DNA of 49,659 bases from CAVQOB01 sp963714325 (lineage in GTDB: Bacteria; Pseudomonadota; Alphaproteobacteria; Rhizobiales; Hyphomicrobiaceae). The stretch is from positions 1 through 49,659 of the forward strand of contig CAVQOB010000024.1 of assembly GCA_963714325.1 (NCBI GenBank), written 5' to 3'. Positions 34,134 through 42,758 of the stretch are shown in pieces; position 1 is the stretch's first letter; each line of letters begins with the position of its first letter. The translations under genes were made by a program, and so were the position numbers. The notes below the pieces were generated by a model that did no database searches, was not told the origin of the DNA, and saw only the letters and a program-made list of their open reading frames with translations.

Positions 34134-35144
34134 ATGTCTGTTGAATTATTGAGTGGTCTTGGCCTATTTGGACTGCTGTTCCTCGGACTTGTCGGCACAC
34201 TGGTTTTCGGCATCGTCAAAATGGTGCCGCAGGGCTATCAGTATACCATCGAGAATTTCGGCAAATACACACGCACGCTTTCTCCAGGACTGCATTTCCT
34301 TGTTCCAGTCATGGAACGTGTCGGCCACAAAATGAATATGAAGGAACAGGTTCTGGAAATCCCGTCGCAGGATATTATTACCCGCGATAACGCCATGGTC
34401 AAAGTTGACGGCGTCACATTCTATCAGGTCCTTAATGCCGCCAAAGCCGCCTACGAAGTCGACCAGCTCGAAACCTCTATCGTCGCACTGACCATGACCA
34501 ACATCCGCACTGTCATGGGCTCGATGGATCTCGACGAATTGCTCTCAAATCGCGACCAGATCAACGCCAAGCTGCTGCACGTCGTCAACTCGGCAACGGA
34601 AGCCTGGGGCGTCAAACTGACCCGCATCGAAATCAAGGACATCGCGCCCCCCCGCGACCTCATCGACAGCATGGGCCGGCAGATGAAAGCCGAGCGCGAA
34701 AAGCGCGCGCAGATCCTCGAATCCGAAGGTATGCGCCAATCCGCGATCCTCAAGGCCGAGGGCGAGAAGATCGCCGTCACGCTCGCCGCCGAAGGTCGCA
34801 AGGAAGCAGCCTTCCGCGACGCCGAGGGCCGCGAGCGCGGCGCCCAGGCCGAAGCCGCCGCCACCGCCATGGTCTCGAAAGCCATTTCGGAAGGCAACGT
34901 GCAGGCGATCAACTACTTCGTCGCCAACAATTACGTGAAGGCGCTGGAAGCCATCGCCAAGTCGCCGAACCAGAAGATCTTGATGATGCCACTCGAAGCG
35001 TCCGCCGTGATCGGATCGCTCGCCGGCCTCGCCGAAATTACCAGCGAAGCCTTCGGCAACCGCGGTGGCAATGGTTCCTTGCCTCCGCCCGCCGGACGCC
35101 CAACCAAGACATCCGGCCCGTGGTCGGGCAACACACAGGGTTGA
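34134..35144 (+). CDS. SPFH/Band 7 (stomatin-like, QmcA) membrane protein
   Basis: 336 aa. One N-terminal membrane anchor (GLFGLLFLGLVGTLVFGIV) is followed by the SPFH domain (VPQGYQYTIENFGKYTRTLS, PGLHFLVPVME, EIPSQDIITRDNAMVKVDGV). A long charged helix predicted to coil (PPRDLIDSMGRQMKAEREKR and on, through repeated A/E/K stretches) comes next, and then a Gly/Pro-rich tail. Such proteins oligomerise in the inner membrane and organise microdomains or regulate FtsH-type proteolysis. The NfeD gene immediately downstream (47 bp) is its classic partner. Start at 34134, since an ATG five codons earlier has no ribosome site. Confidence 0.92.
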   Translation: MSVELLSGLGLFGLLFLGLVGTLVFGIVKMVPQGYQYTIENFGKYTRTLSPGLHFLVPVMERVGHKMNMKEQVLEIPSQDIITRDNAMVKVDGVTFYQVLNAAKAAYEVDQLETSIVALTMTNIRTVMGSMDLDELLSNRDQINAKLLHVVNSATEAWGVKLTRIEIKDIAPPRDLIDSMGRQMKAEREKRAQILESEGMRQSAILKAEGEKIAVTLAAEGRKEAAFRDAEGRERGAQAEAAATAMVSKAISEGNVQAINYFVANNYVKALEAIAKSPNQKILMMPLEASAVIGSLAGLAEITSEAFGNRGGNGSLPPPAGRPTKTSGPWSGNTQG

Positions 35145-35191
35145 CGGCAGCACCGCACGTACCCGCACATTGCACGTAGGAGAAACGCAGT

Positions 35192-35632
35192 ATGGCGCAA
35201 TTCATAATCAGCTACGGTGTCTGGATGTGGTTAGCCCTGGCGGCAGTCCTGATGACACTCGAAGTTGTCGTCCCCGGCGTCCACTTCCTGTGGTTCGGCG
35301 TCGCCGCCGCCATCGTCGCACTGTTGGCCTGGATCACGCCATTCGGCTGGGAATGGCAGTTGGTCGTCTTTGGCCTGCTCTCGCTCGTGACGGTCTACTA
35401 CGGCCGCCAGCTTGGCCAGACCGCGAACACCGCCGCCACCGACGCGCCGTCGCTCAACGAACGCGGCCACCAGTACATCGGTCGCTCCGTGGTTGTCGAG
35501 GAAGCCATCACCGGCGGGCGTGGCCGCGTCCGCGTCGGCGACACCATCTGGCAGGCCGAGGGGCCCAATCTGCCGGCTGGCGCCCGCGTCACCGTCAAGG
35601 CCGTCAATGGCACTGTGCTCGTCGTCACCTGA
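35192..35632 (+). CDS. NfeD-like membrane protein
   Basis: 146 aa. Hydrophobic helices (WMWLALAAVLMTLEVVVPG, FLWFGVAAAIVALLAW, WQLVVFGLLSLVTVYYG) are followed by a soluble OB-fold domain of about 70 residues (RGRVRVGDTIWQAEGPNLPA, GARVTVKAVNGTVLVV). This is the short NfeD form without a ClpP-like protease domain. It pairs with the SPFH protein to stabilise or modulate membrane assemblies. TAGGAG precedes the ATG. It converges on the DUF502 gene with only three bases between stops. Confidence 0.92.
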   Translation: MAQFIISYGVWMWLALAAVLMTLEVVVPGVHFLWFGVAAAIVALLAWITPFGWEWQLVVFGLLSLVTVYYGRQLGQTANTAATDAPSLNERGHQYIGRSVVVEEAITGGRGRVRVGDTIWQAEGPNLPAGARVTVKAVNGTVLVVT

Positions 35633-35635
35633 CGA

Positions 35636-36472
35636 TCAGCCTTTGCTCGCCTCGATAACCGGCTGCGTCCGGCTGGTCTTGCCGTTCTTGCGTGCGGCCT
35701 CGGCCAACTCCTGCAGCCGCTTCTGCGCCGATGGATTCACCATGCCGGCCGAGATGATAATCTTGGCGGCATCCTCCACCGAGAGAGCGAGCGGCGTCAC
35801 CGCACGCCGCGGCACGAACACCGTGAAGCCCGACGGCGGCAGGAAATGCGTCGGCATGAAGACGCTGACGAGATCGTCGTCCGGCTTCAGCGCCGCCACC
35901 TCGTCGGGTGCCTTTCCGGTCACGAACACCAACGCGAAAATCCCGGGCGAGGGAAACTCCATCACCGCAACCTTTTGGAACGCGGCTTGCCCCGCCGGCG
36001 ACGACGCCGTGACGACGCTTTCGAAAATCTGCTTGGTGCCGCGATAGACATTGCGCACCACCGGCATGCGGTCGAGCATCACTTCGCTAGCGCTGATGAT
36101 CGACCGGCCGATCAGGTTGGCTGCCAGCGCGCCGATCATCGTCAAGCCGACAAATGCGAAAATCAGACCGAGCCCGGGCACCGCAAATGGCAGATACTTG
36201 TCGGGATTATAGATGCCGGGAATGTACGGCTTGATCCAGGCATCGAAGACGTTGATCACATACCAAGCGATGTAGAGCGTGATCGTCACCGGACCGACGA
36301 TGACAAGGCCCGTCAAAAAGTAGTTCCGCAGCCGGGCGCTCAAACGCACATGCGTCGAGGGATCATCCTCGGCAAGCTTGGCGAGACCTGCCGCCAACTC
36401 GCCACCGTCATCTGGCTTGGCAGGCTTGGCGGTCTGGCCATGCGCGGTGCTACGGTTCTTGTTCTTCGCCAT
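35636..36472 (-). CDS. DUF502 family membrane protein
   Basis: 278 aa from ATG 36472 (eleven further codons upstream are unlikely). A basic, low-complexity N-terminus is followed by RLRNYFLTGLVIVGPVTITL, the DUF502 signature, and a second membrane helix (GLGLIFAFVGLTMIGALAAN). LDRMPVVRNVYRGTKQIFES and the soluble domain after it (EFPSPGIFALVFVTG, VSVFMPTHFLPPSGFTVFVP) are conserved in the family. Function is unknown. In Rhizobiales it commonly lies next to glmS, as here with one gene between. Confidence 0.88.
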   Translation of the reverse strand: MAKNKNRSTAHGQTAKPAKPDDGGELAAGLAKLAEDDPSTHVRLSARLRNYFLTGLVIVGPVTITLYIAWYVINVFDAWIKPYIPGIYNPDKYLPFAVPGLGLIFAFVGLTMIGALAANLIGRSIISASEVMLDRMPVVRNVYRGTKQIFESVVTASSPAGQAAFQKVAVMEFPSPGIFALVFVTGKAPDEVAALKPDDDLVSVFMPTHFLPPSGFTVFVPRRAVTPLALSVEDAAKIIISAGMVNPSAQKRLQELAEAARKNGKTSRTQPVIEASKG

Positions 36473-36688
36473 CAGTGTCCGACTGGGGGGTTGGAGTGCG
36501 GCCATTGGGCCGCGGCAGCCCGAGTGATCTCAGGCTCGACGATCATCCATGGCATGAAACACGCGCTTTTGGCGAGCCCCGCTTTGGTCGGCCATCGCGT
36601 TGGGACAGCGCGTCGATCACGTCATAAGCCGCGCAATCCCGCTTGGGCGCACAGGACTGGGAAACGCTACGACCAGACGCGGTCCGAT

Positions 36689-37954
36689 TCACTGCGACAC
36701 GGGTACACAGTCCAGACCACTGCCCTTAAGCCCTGCGCAGACACCCTGCGCCTCGGCCTGGCTGGCATAGGGCCCGACGCGGACGCGGAAAAATGCGCCC
36801 ATGTTCCCGAGCGTCGTTTGATCGACGGCCGGTTCCCGCTGCGCCAGGGCGGCGGCGAACTGGGACTTGAGCTTCGCGACGACCGCCTGCGCTTCGTCTG
36901 CGCTGCGCACCAGCGCGACCTGCGCCTTGTAACGCCCGGCGGCCGTTGCTGCCGCTGTCGCTTGCGGCGTGGCAGCAGGCGGTGCAGCCGCGACCTGTTG
37001 CGGCGCTGCTCCTCCCTGCGAGCTTGGGCCCTGCGAGGCAGCTCGCTGCGACTGGATGCGCGTCGTCGATGACCAGGCCTGACCAACATCGGTTTTGGGC
37101 GCGGGCGGCGGCTGAACGGCTTGCGGGGGCGTTGCCGGCGCCGCACTGGACCCGCCACCAAAGAGGGTGCTGAAGAAGTTGCCTCCACCGCTGCTGGCCC
37201 CACTCGGCGCAGCGGCAGACGGCGTCGGCGCCAGCGATGCTGTCTGCGTCGATGCCGATACGGGGGACGGAGTAGTCGCACTTGTCGTCGCCGTCGTCAG
37301 CGCCGATGCAGCCCGGGCCGGCGGCACCTCGTTGCGTGCCGCGCGCGTCGCCGGCGATCCGGTTGCAACGGTATCGGCACTGCCCGACTGATCCGGCAAT
37401 CCTGCTTCACGATAGGCGGCAGATCGTGCTTGCAGCGCATCGGCCCGCTCGGCTTCAACCAATCCGCCCTTGAGCCACAAGGCACTGGTCAGATCGGAGA
37501 TGGCTTGCGCCGGTTTGTTGCTCTTGCGGTAAGCAAGCCCACGGTTATAGAGCGCCTTGGCCATCACCGGCGGGGGCAAGTTGCCGCCCGAAATGACGGC
37601 ACTGAAGGTCCCGATAGCTTGATCGGCCTTGCCGGCCTGCAGCAACTTGACGCCGCTATCAATCGACCGTTGTGCCTCTGCCGGATCGCGCTTCTTCGGC
37701 TTCTGCGGCGTCTTCGCTCCGCCCTCGCCAGCCTCAGCCGCCTCTTCCTGCTGCGCCGGTGCCGCAGCCTTAGCCTTGGTTTTTGCTTTCGCAGGTGCGG
37801 GCTGCGCGGCCGTCGCCGGACCCTGCGGAACCTGCGCGGCGACGGGCTGCCATGCGGCAACAGCCATCGCTGTCATGCCGGCCATCGCCAGCACCACGCG
37901 GGACCATCGCTCTGCGTTAGAATTCACGTTCAACCGGGTCATCCCCGTCCCCAT
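36689..37954 (-). CDS. SPOR-domain protein with TPR-like repeats
   Basis: 421 aa from ATG 37954 (AGGGA five bases upstream; ATG 37942 is an alternative). A signal peptide (LAMAGMTAMAVAAWQPVAAQ) precedes an Ala/Lys-rich linker, then TPR-like units (SIDSGVKLLQAGKADQAIGT, ALYNRGLAYRKSNKPAQAIS) and a long Ser/Thr/Ala/Pro stretch. The SPOR domain is at the C-terminus (RYKAQVALVRSADEAQAVVA ... FFRVRVGPYASQAEAQGVCA). SPOR domains bind peptidoglycan denuded of stem peptides, typically at division sites. It lies between DUF502 and glmS on the same strand. Confidence 0.85.
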   Translation of the reverse strand: MGTGMTRLNVNSNAERWSRVVLAMAGMTAMAVAAWQPVAAQVPQGPATAAQPAPAKAKTKAKAAAPAQQEEAAEAGEGGAKTPQKPKKRDPAEAQRSIDSGVKLLQAGKADQAIGTFSAVISGGNLPPPVMAKALYNRGLAYRKSNKPAQAISDLTSALWLKGGLVEAERADALQARSAAYREAGLPDQSGSADTVATGSPATRAARNEVPPARAASALTTATTSATTPSPVSASTQTASLAPTPSAAAPSGASSGGGNFFSTLFGGGSSAAPATPPQAVQPPPAPKTDVGQAWSSTTRIQSQRAASQGPSSQGGAAPQQVAAAPPAATPQATAAATAAGRYKAQVALVRSADEAQAVVAKLKSQFAAALAQREPAVDQTTLGNMGAFFRVRVGPYASQAEAQGVCAGLKGSGLDCVPVSQ

Positions 37955-38037
37955 TACGTCCCTACGCGTACTCGACCCAATCCCGAACCTTAAGACCAAA
38001 CAAGACTTTGCGGCAATTCCTGGACGTACTTATGCTC

Positions 38038-39858
38038 CTATTCCACAGTTACCGACTTAGCCAGATTGCGTGGCTGATCGACGTCGGTCCCCATGAACAC
38101 CGCCGTATGGTACGCAATGAGTTGTACGGGAACAGCGTAGATCAGCGGCGTGGTGAACGGATGCACTTTGGGCATCTTGATGTGGGCCAGAACTGTGCAA
38201 CCGGTCTTTTCGCTCGCCACGTCCGAAATCAACACGATCTGTCCGCCGCGCGCCGCCACTTCCTGCATATTGGACATGGTCTTATCGAACAGGTCATCGG
38301 AGGGCGCGACCACGATCACCGGCACGTTTTCGTCGATCAGAGCGATCGGCCCGTGCTTCAGTTCTCCGGCCGCATAGCCCTCAGCGTGGATGTAGGAAAT
38401 TTCCTTCAGCTTCAATGCGCCCTCGAGCGCGATCGGATAGCTGATCCCGCGGCCGAGATAGAGAACGTCGCGCGCCTTTGAGATTTCATGCGCAAGTTTT
38501 TCATAGAGGTGTTCGTCACGCAGCATTGACGTGATGTGGCGCGGCACCTCGATCAGCGCTTTGACCAATTCGCGTTCTTTTTCAAGAGTGATGGCGCCGC
38601 GCGCTCGTCCGATCGCAATGGCAAGGCACGCGAGCGCCGCCAATTGGCAGGTGAACGCCTTGGTCGAGGCAACGCCGATCTCAGGCCCAGCCAATGTCGG
38701 CAGGATCGCATGGCTCTCGCGCGCTATTGTCGATGTGCGGACGTTGACGATCGATGCAATGCGAAGCCCGTTTTCCTTGCAGTAGCGCAGGCCGGCCAGC
38801 GTATCGGCCGTCTCGCCCGACTGCGACACGAAAATGGCAAGGCCATTGGGCTCCAACGGCGCCTCGCGATAACGGAATTCAGACGCCACATCGATTTCGA
38901 CGGGAATGCGCGCATAGCGCTCGAACCAGTACTTCGAGACGAGCCCGGCATAGTAGGCCGTGCCGCACGCCGATAGCGTGATACGATTGACCTTCGCCAG
39001 ATCGATACCGAGATCCGGCATCCGCACACGGCCTTCGCTCATATCGATGTAGTTAGCGACGGTGTGGCTGATGACCTCCGGTTGCTCGTGAATTTCCTTC
39101 GCCATGTAGTGGCGATAGTTCCCCTTGTCGACCAGCAAGGAACTGGCGACCGACTTGATCTTCTGGCGTTCGACGGATCGGCCCTTGAGATCATAGAGCT
39201 TGGCGCCGCGTCGCGTCAGCACGACCCAGTCGCCGTCTTCGAGATAGGTGATCGTATCGGTGAACGGCGCCAACGCGATCGCGTCCGAGCCGAGGTACAT
39301 TTCGCCGTCGCCATGGCCGATCGCCAGTGGCGGTCCCTGACGTGCGCCGATCATCAGGTCCTCGTCGCCGGCGAAAATGATGCCGAGCGCAAACGCGCCC
39401 TGCAAACGCCCCAGCGCGTCCTGCGCGGCGTCGATCGGCGCCATGCCTTGCGACAAGTTGTGCGTCAGCAAATGCAGGACCGTTTCGGTATCGGTCTCGG
39501 TTTGGAAGGTGAAGCCCTTAGCGGTCAGTTCTTCACGCAATTCCTGGAAATTCTCGATGATCCCGTTGTGCACAACGGCAACGCGATCATTCATGTGCGG
39601 ATGCGCGTTGCGCTCGACCGGCCGGCCATGCGTCGCCCAGCGCGTGTGCCCGATCCCCGTGCGACCCTGCAACGGCTGATTGGAAAGCCGTGTCTCCAGA
39701 TTACGCAGCTTCCCTTCGGCGCGACGCCGGTCAAGCTGGCCGTGCTCGATGGTCGCGATCCCAGCCGAATCGTAACCGCGATACTCCAGCCGGCGCAACG
39801 CATCGACCAGATCGTTCGCAACGGACTTGGTTCCAAGAATCCCGACTATTCCACACAT
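38038..39858 (-). CDS. glmS: Glutamine-fructose-6-phosphate aminotransferase (isomerizing)
   Basis: 606 aa, full length. Met-Cys at the start (MCGIVGILG) provides Cys1, the glutaminase nucleophile after Met removal. GATase_6 domain follows (GIGHTRWATHGRP, NGIIENFQELRE), then two SIS domains (FVSQSGETADTLAGLR, PEIGVASTKAFTCQL, ALEGALKLKEISYIHAEGYA, GELKHGPIALID), ending NLAKSVTVE. It makes glucosamine-6-phosphate, the committed step to UDP-GlcNAc for peptidoglycan and lipid A. GAGGAC precedes the ATG by eight bases. The glmU gene ends 157 bp upstream, same strand. No glmS ribozyme is expected or seen in this phylum. Confidence 0.97.
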   Translation of the reverse strand: MCGIVGILGTKSVANDLVDALRRLEYRGYDSAGIATIEHGQLDRRRAEGKLRNLETRLSNQPLQGRTGIGHTRWATHGRPVERNAHPHMNDRVAVVHNGIIENFQELREELTAKGFTFQTETDTETVLHLLTHNLSQGMAPIDAAQDALGRLQGAFALGIIFAGDEDLMIGARQGPPLAIGHGDGEMYLGSDAIALAPFTDTITYLEDGDWVVLTRRGAKLYDLKGRSVERQKIKSVASSLLVDKGNYRHYMAKEIHEQPEVISHTVANYIDMSEGRVRMPDLGIDLAKVNRITLSACGTAYYAGLVSKYWFERYARIPVEIDVASEFRYREAPLEPNGLAIFVSQSGETADTLAGLRYCKENGLRIASIVNVRTSTIARESHAILPTLAGPEIGVASTKAFTCQLAALACLAIAIGRARGAITLEKERELVKALIEVPRHITSMLRDEHLYEKLAHEISKARDVLYLGRGISYPIALEGALKLKEISYIHAEGYAAGELKHGPIALIDENVPVIVVAPSDDLFDKTMSNMQEVAARGGQIVLISDVASEKTGCTVLAHIKMPKVHPFTTPLIYAVPVQLIAYHTAVFMGTDVDQPRNLAKSVTVE

Positions 39859-40015
39859 CGGCCGTGTCCTCGATCAAACTGACTAGCTCGTACATTCGAC
39901 CCGTTGCGCACGTTCCGGCACTCCCGCATAGAGTACTCTTGGTTGTCGTGCAGCAACAGCTCAATTCACAACTCGTTACACTGCGCAACCGTTTGGCTCG
40001 CAATGATCCTTCCAG

Positions 40016-41395
40016 TCACGCCCCGTGCTTGCGCCGTTGCATGACCGCGCGAAATCTGGCGGCCCACCCCGGCCGCTCTTCCTGGCTCGCCCGCTCAATC
40101 GCCAATGCGTCGGCTGCGACATTCTTCGTGATCACGCTGCCCGACCCGATATAGGCGCCCTCGCCAATTTTGACGGGCGCAACCAACGACGTATTCGAAC
40201 CAATGAATGCGCCCGCACCGACCTCGGTGATGTGTTTGCTGAAGCCATCGTAATTGCAAAATATAGTGCCGGCCCCGATGTTCGCTTTGGCGCCGACGCG
40301 TCCGTCGCCGATGTAGGACAAATGGTTGGCCTTAGCGCCGGCCTCAAGCGTTGCATTCTTCACTTCGACGAAATTGCCGATGTGGACGTTGGCACCGATG
40401 TCGGCGCCCGGCCGCAACCGGGCAAAGGGACCAATTTCCGCGCCGGACCGGATCACCACACCCGCTTTGCTCTTGGCGTCGGCACCTTCGATATGCGAGT
40501 TCGCTTTGATAACGACAGTGTCCTCGACCACTACGCCTGGCCCGAAAAAGACATTCGGCTCAATTCTGACATCGCGACCAATCACGGTGTCATGGGCGAA
40601 CCAGACAGTTTCCGGCGCGATCAGCGTGGCGCCATTCAACATCACTTCGCGGCGTCGGCGCGTCTGCCAGATCGCTTCGGCGGCCGCCAGCTGCTCGCGC
40701 GAATTGACGCCCAGCACGTCCAGCTCCGGGCAAATCACGACGGCCGTTTTGCGACTTGCTTTCGCGGCGATTTCGACGGCATCCGTCAGATAGAATTCCT
40801 GCTTGGCGTTGGCATTGCCGATCGCGTCGAGAGCGCTATCGAGTGTGCTACTCGCGAACCCCATCAGGCCACCATTGCACAACCGCGTTTCGCGCTCTTT
40901 AGCGCTTGCATCGTTATGTTCCCGGATCGCAATCAACTGGCCATCGTGATTGCGCAGTAAACGGCCGTATCCCCAGGGATCGGCGGCCTCAAAACCGACC
41001 ACCACCACCTCAGCGCCACCGTCGAGACTAGTTCGCACTTTGGCGATCGTCTCAAGCGCAAATAACGGTGTATCCGCAAAGATCACCAGCACATCACCAC
41101 AGTGCGAACGGATAGCCGTGCGGGCCGCTTTCACGGCATCAGCGGTGCCATACTGTTCAGCCTGGACGAAAATCTCGACACCTGGCACATGCCGCCGCGC
41201 CTCGCCTGCGACCGCATCCATGCCAGGCCCGATCACGACCGCGATACTGTTCGATCCCGCGCGTTCGGCGAGATTAAGCACGTGCCCTAGCATCGATTGG
41301 CCGGCAATGCCGTGCATCACCTTGGGCATGTCCGAAGCCATGCGCGTGCCCTTACCGGCCGCCAAAACGATCGTTAGGAGCTGCTTTTGTGTCAT
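40016..41395 (-). CDS. glmU: Bifunctional GlcNAc-1-P uridyltransferase / GlcN-1-P acetyltransferase
   Basis: 459 aa. The N-terminal nucleotidyltransferase begins TIVLAAGKGTRMASDMPKVM, with IFADTPLFALETI further on. The C-terminal half is a left-handed beta-helix with hexapeptide repeats (GVVVEDTVVIKANSHIEGAD, FVEVKNATLEAGAKANHLSY, IGAGTIFCNYDG). It catalyses the last two steps to UDP-GlcNAc, downstream of GlmS and GlmM; glmM is not in this window. AGGA lies six bases before the ATG. It is probably transcribed with glmS, given the same orientation, although the 157-bp gap could hold a separate promoter. Confidence 0.97.
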   Translation of the reverse strand: MTQKQLLTIVLAAGKGTRMASDMPKVMHGIAGQSMLGHVLNLAERAGSNSIAVVIGPGMDAVAGEARRHVPGVEIFVQAEQYGTADAVKAARTAIRSHCGDVLVIFADTPLFALETIAKVRTSLDGGAEVVVVGFEAADPWGYGRLLRNHDGQLIAIREHNDASAKERETRLCNGGLMGFASSTLDSALDAIGNANAKQEFYLTDAVEIAAKASRKTAVVICPELDVLGVNSREQLAAAEAIWQTRRRREVMLNGATLIAPETVWFAHDTVIGRDVRIEPNVFFGPGVVVEDTVVIKANSHIEGADAKSKAGVVIRSGAEIGPFARLRPGADIGANVHIGNFVEVKNATLEAGAKANHLSYIGDGRVGAKANIGAGTIFCNYDGFSKHITEVGAGAFIGSNTSLVAPVKIGEGAYIGSGSVITKNVAADALAIERASQEERPGWAARFRAVMQRRKHGA

Positions 41396-41848
41396 TTCAG
41401 TCCTGTCGCCAATGCTTGTCCTCTATTGGACTACCTGCTTAGTCCCGCATGCCGAGCGCAATTCGCCGGCACTTCTTGTCCGTTGTTAGACATTGAACGC
41501 AACATTCATGCCGTGTTTGCCTTGCGGTCGCGCCTGCACCGAGCTGCACCAAGCATCAGCCCGACAGCAGCCAGACAGCAGGTTGCATGCACAGTCAATC
41601 GGCGACAGCCAATCATTGTGCGGCACTGCCACACCTCCACAGCCATACCAAGGACAAGCACGTGCGACCGTTGACGCTGAACCCTGACCTTGAGACCTTC
41701 TAGGCGATTCGGATGGCCGTGTGTTTCGCGTCCATGGAAGCCTCCGACCCCAAGCCATGCGTTAAGCCATGCGTTTGCCGTTCAAGTCTTGAACCTAGGG
41801 CGATGCGGCTTGAAGTGCGTTCGCATTCCACCGGAGAGTCCATTGACG
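41396..41848. other. Divergent intergenic region glmU / SPOR-like gene
   Basis: 453 bp without a convincing gene on either strand. AAGCCATGCGTT occurs twice in tandem at about 41752-41775. No tRNA fold, riboswitch-like leader or terminator was recognised. GGAGAG at about 41832-41837 serves the downstream gene; with that spacing a TTG at 41843 is a possible alternative start. Confidence 0.4.
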
Positions 41849-42718
41849 ATGACCGATAACCCGATCATGACCAGTCGCACGCGCCGCGCCAAAAAAGGCG
41901 GATCGCACCTGTCGACCAGTTATGTCGCGGCATGGCTGTTGTTGGGTGCAGTTGCGACAGCCTATCTGGCACTGTTGGCCGCCCGCCCCGACGTGCTGAT
42001 CGCCGGTGTACGCCAGCCCACGGGCGTCGTTTCAGTGACCCAAACGGCAAGTCTCACAGCCATCCAGCGCACCCTTGCTGGCCTTGAGGATGACGTCGGC
42101 AAGCTGAAGACCTCGGCGCAGGTTCAAGACCAACGCGAGAAGGCCCTGGTCGAACGCGTCAGCGTCATCGAGAACCGCATTAGTGGCATGGCCGTATCCG
42201 CACTCGCACCCCCTGCACCGACAGCGACGACGCCTGCGCCCGCACTTGCAGCGTCAGCGCTCGATCCGCGCCGCCCGCTGCGTATCGTTGCTTCAACGCC
42301 GTCGGAGGCAAAAGCAGGTGATACCAAGCGCGCCGGCCGCGACACGGCCAAGATCGATGCGCGACTTGAACCGGCGGCGCCTGCGACCGCTGCGCTCCTC
42401 GCACCGGTCCCTGTATCGCCCATTCAAACCGGAACACTGCCTGAGCCCATCCCCGCCGCTTCGGGCCGACCGATGGGCGTCCGGCTGGCCTCGCTACCCT
42501 CCGTCGAGGCACTCCGCCTGAATTGGGACTTACTCACCGAACGCCATAAGTCCGCGCTCAAATCCCTGCAACCCCGCTACAGCGGTAGCGACGCCACATC
42601 GTATCAACTCATCGCTGGTCCTGTGGCCAATGCCGTCGAAGCGCAAAAGCTTTGCCAGTCGCTCAAGGCACGCGGCGTCTCCTGCACACCGGCCGAATTT
42701 GCCGGCGAAGGGCTATGA
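41849..42718 (+). CDS. Membrane-anchored SPOR-like protein
   Basis: 289 aa. A basic cytosolic start (TSRTRRAKKGG) leads into one transmembrane helix (YVAAWLLLGAVATAYLALLA), a short coiled-coil-like stretch (LAGLEDDVGKLKTSAQVQDQ), a long Ala/Pro/Thr linker, and a C-terminal module SYQLIAGPVANAVEAQKLCQ ending in LKARGVSCTPAEF. That module aligns by eye with the end of the SPOR domain at 36.7 kb (RVRVGPYASQAEAQ ... LKGSGLDCVP), including the paired cysteines about 13 residues apart. The first half of the SPOR fold is not obvious. The type II topology with a periplasmic peptidoglycan-binding tail is that of FtsN-like division proteins; this is inference. Confidence 0.7.
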   Translation: MTDNPIMTSRTRRAKKGGSHLSTSYVAAWLLLGAVATAYLALLAARPDVLIAGVRQPTGVVSVTQTASLTAIQRTLAGLEDDVGKLKTSAQVQDQREKALVERVSVIENRISGMAVSALAPPAPTATTPAPALAASALDPRRPLRIVASTPSEAKAGDTKRAGRDTAKIDARLEPAAPATAALLAPVPVSPIQTGTLPEPIPAASGRPMGVRLASLPSVEALRLNWDLLTERHKSALKSLQPRYSGSDATSYQLIAGPVANAVEAQKLCQSLKARGVSCTPAEFAGEGL

Positions 42719-42758
42719 GCCGAGCGTGTTCGGCGCACGACTGACATCGGCACGACAT

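Noticed and set aside
39859..40015. glmS ribozyme or small-RNA-binding leader upstream of glmS
   Set aside because: No ribozyme core; such ribozymes are confined to Gram-positive bacteria.
41396..41848. tRNA or other structured RNA in the glmU upstream gap
   Set aside because: No CCA-adjacent acceptor stem, T-loop GTTCRA motif or long stem found by eye on either strand.
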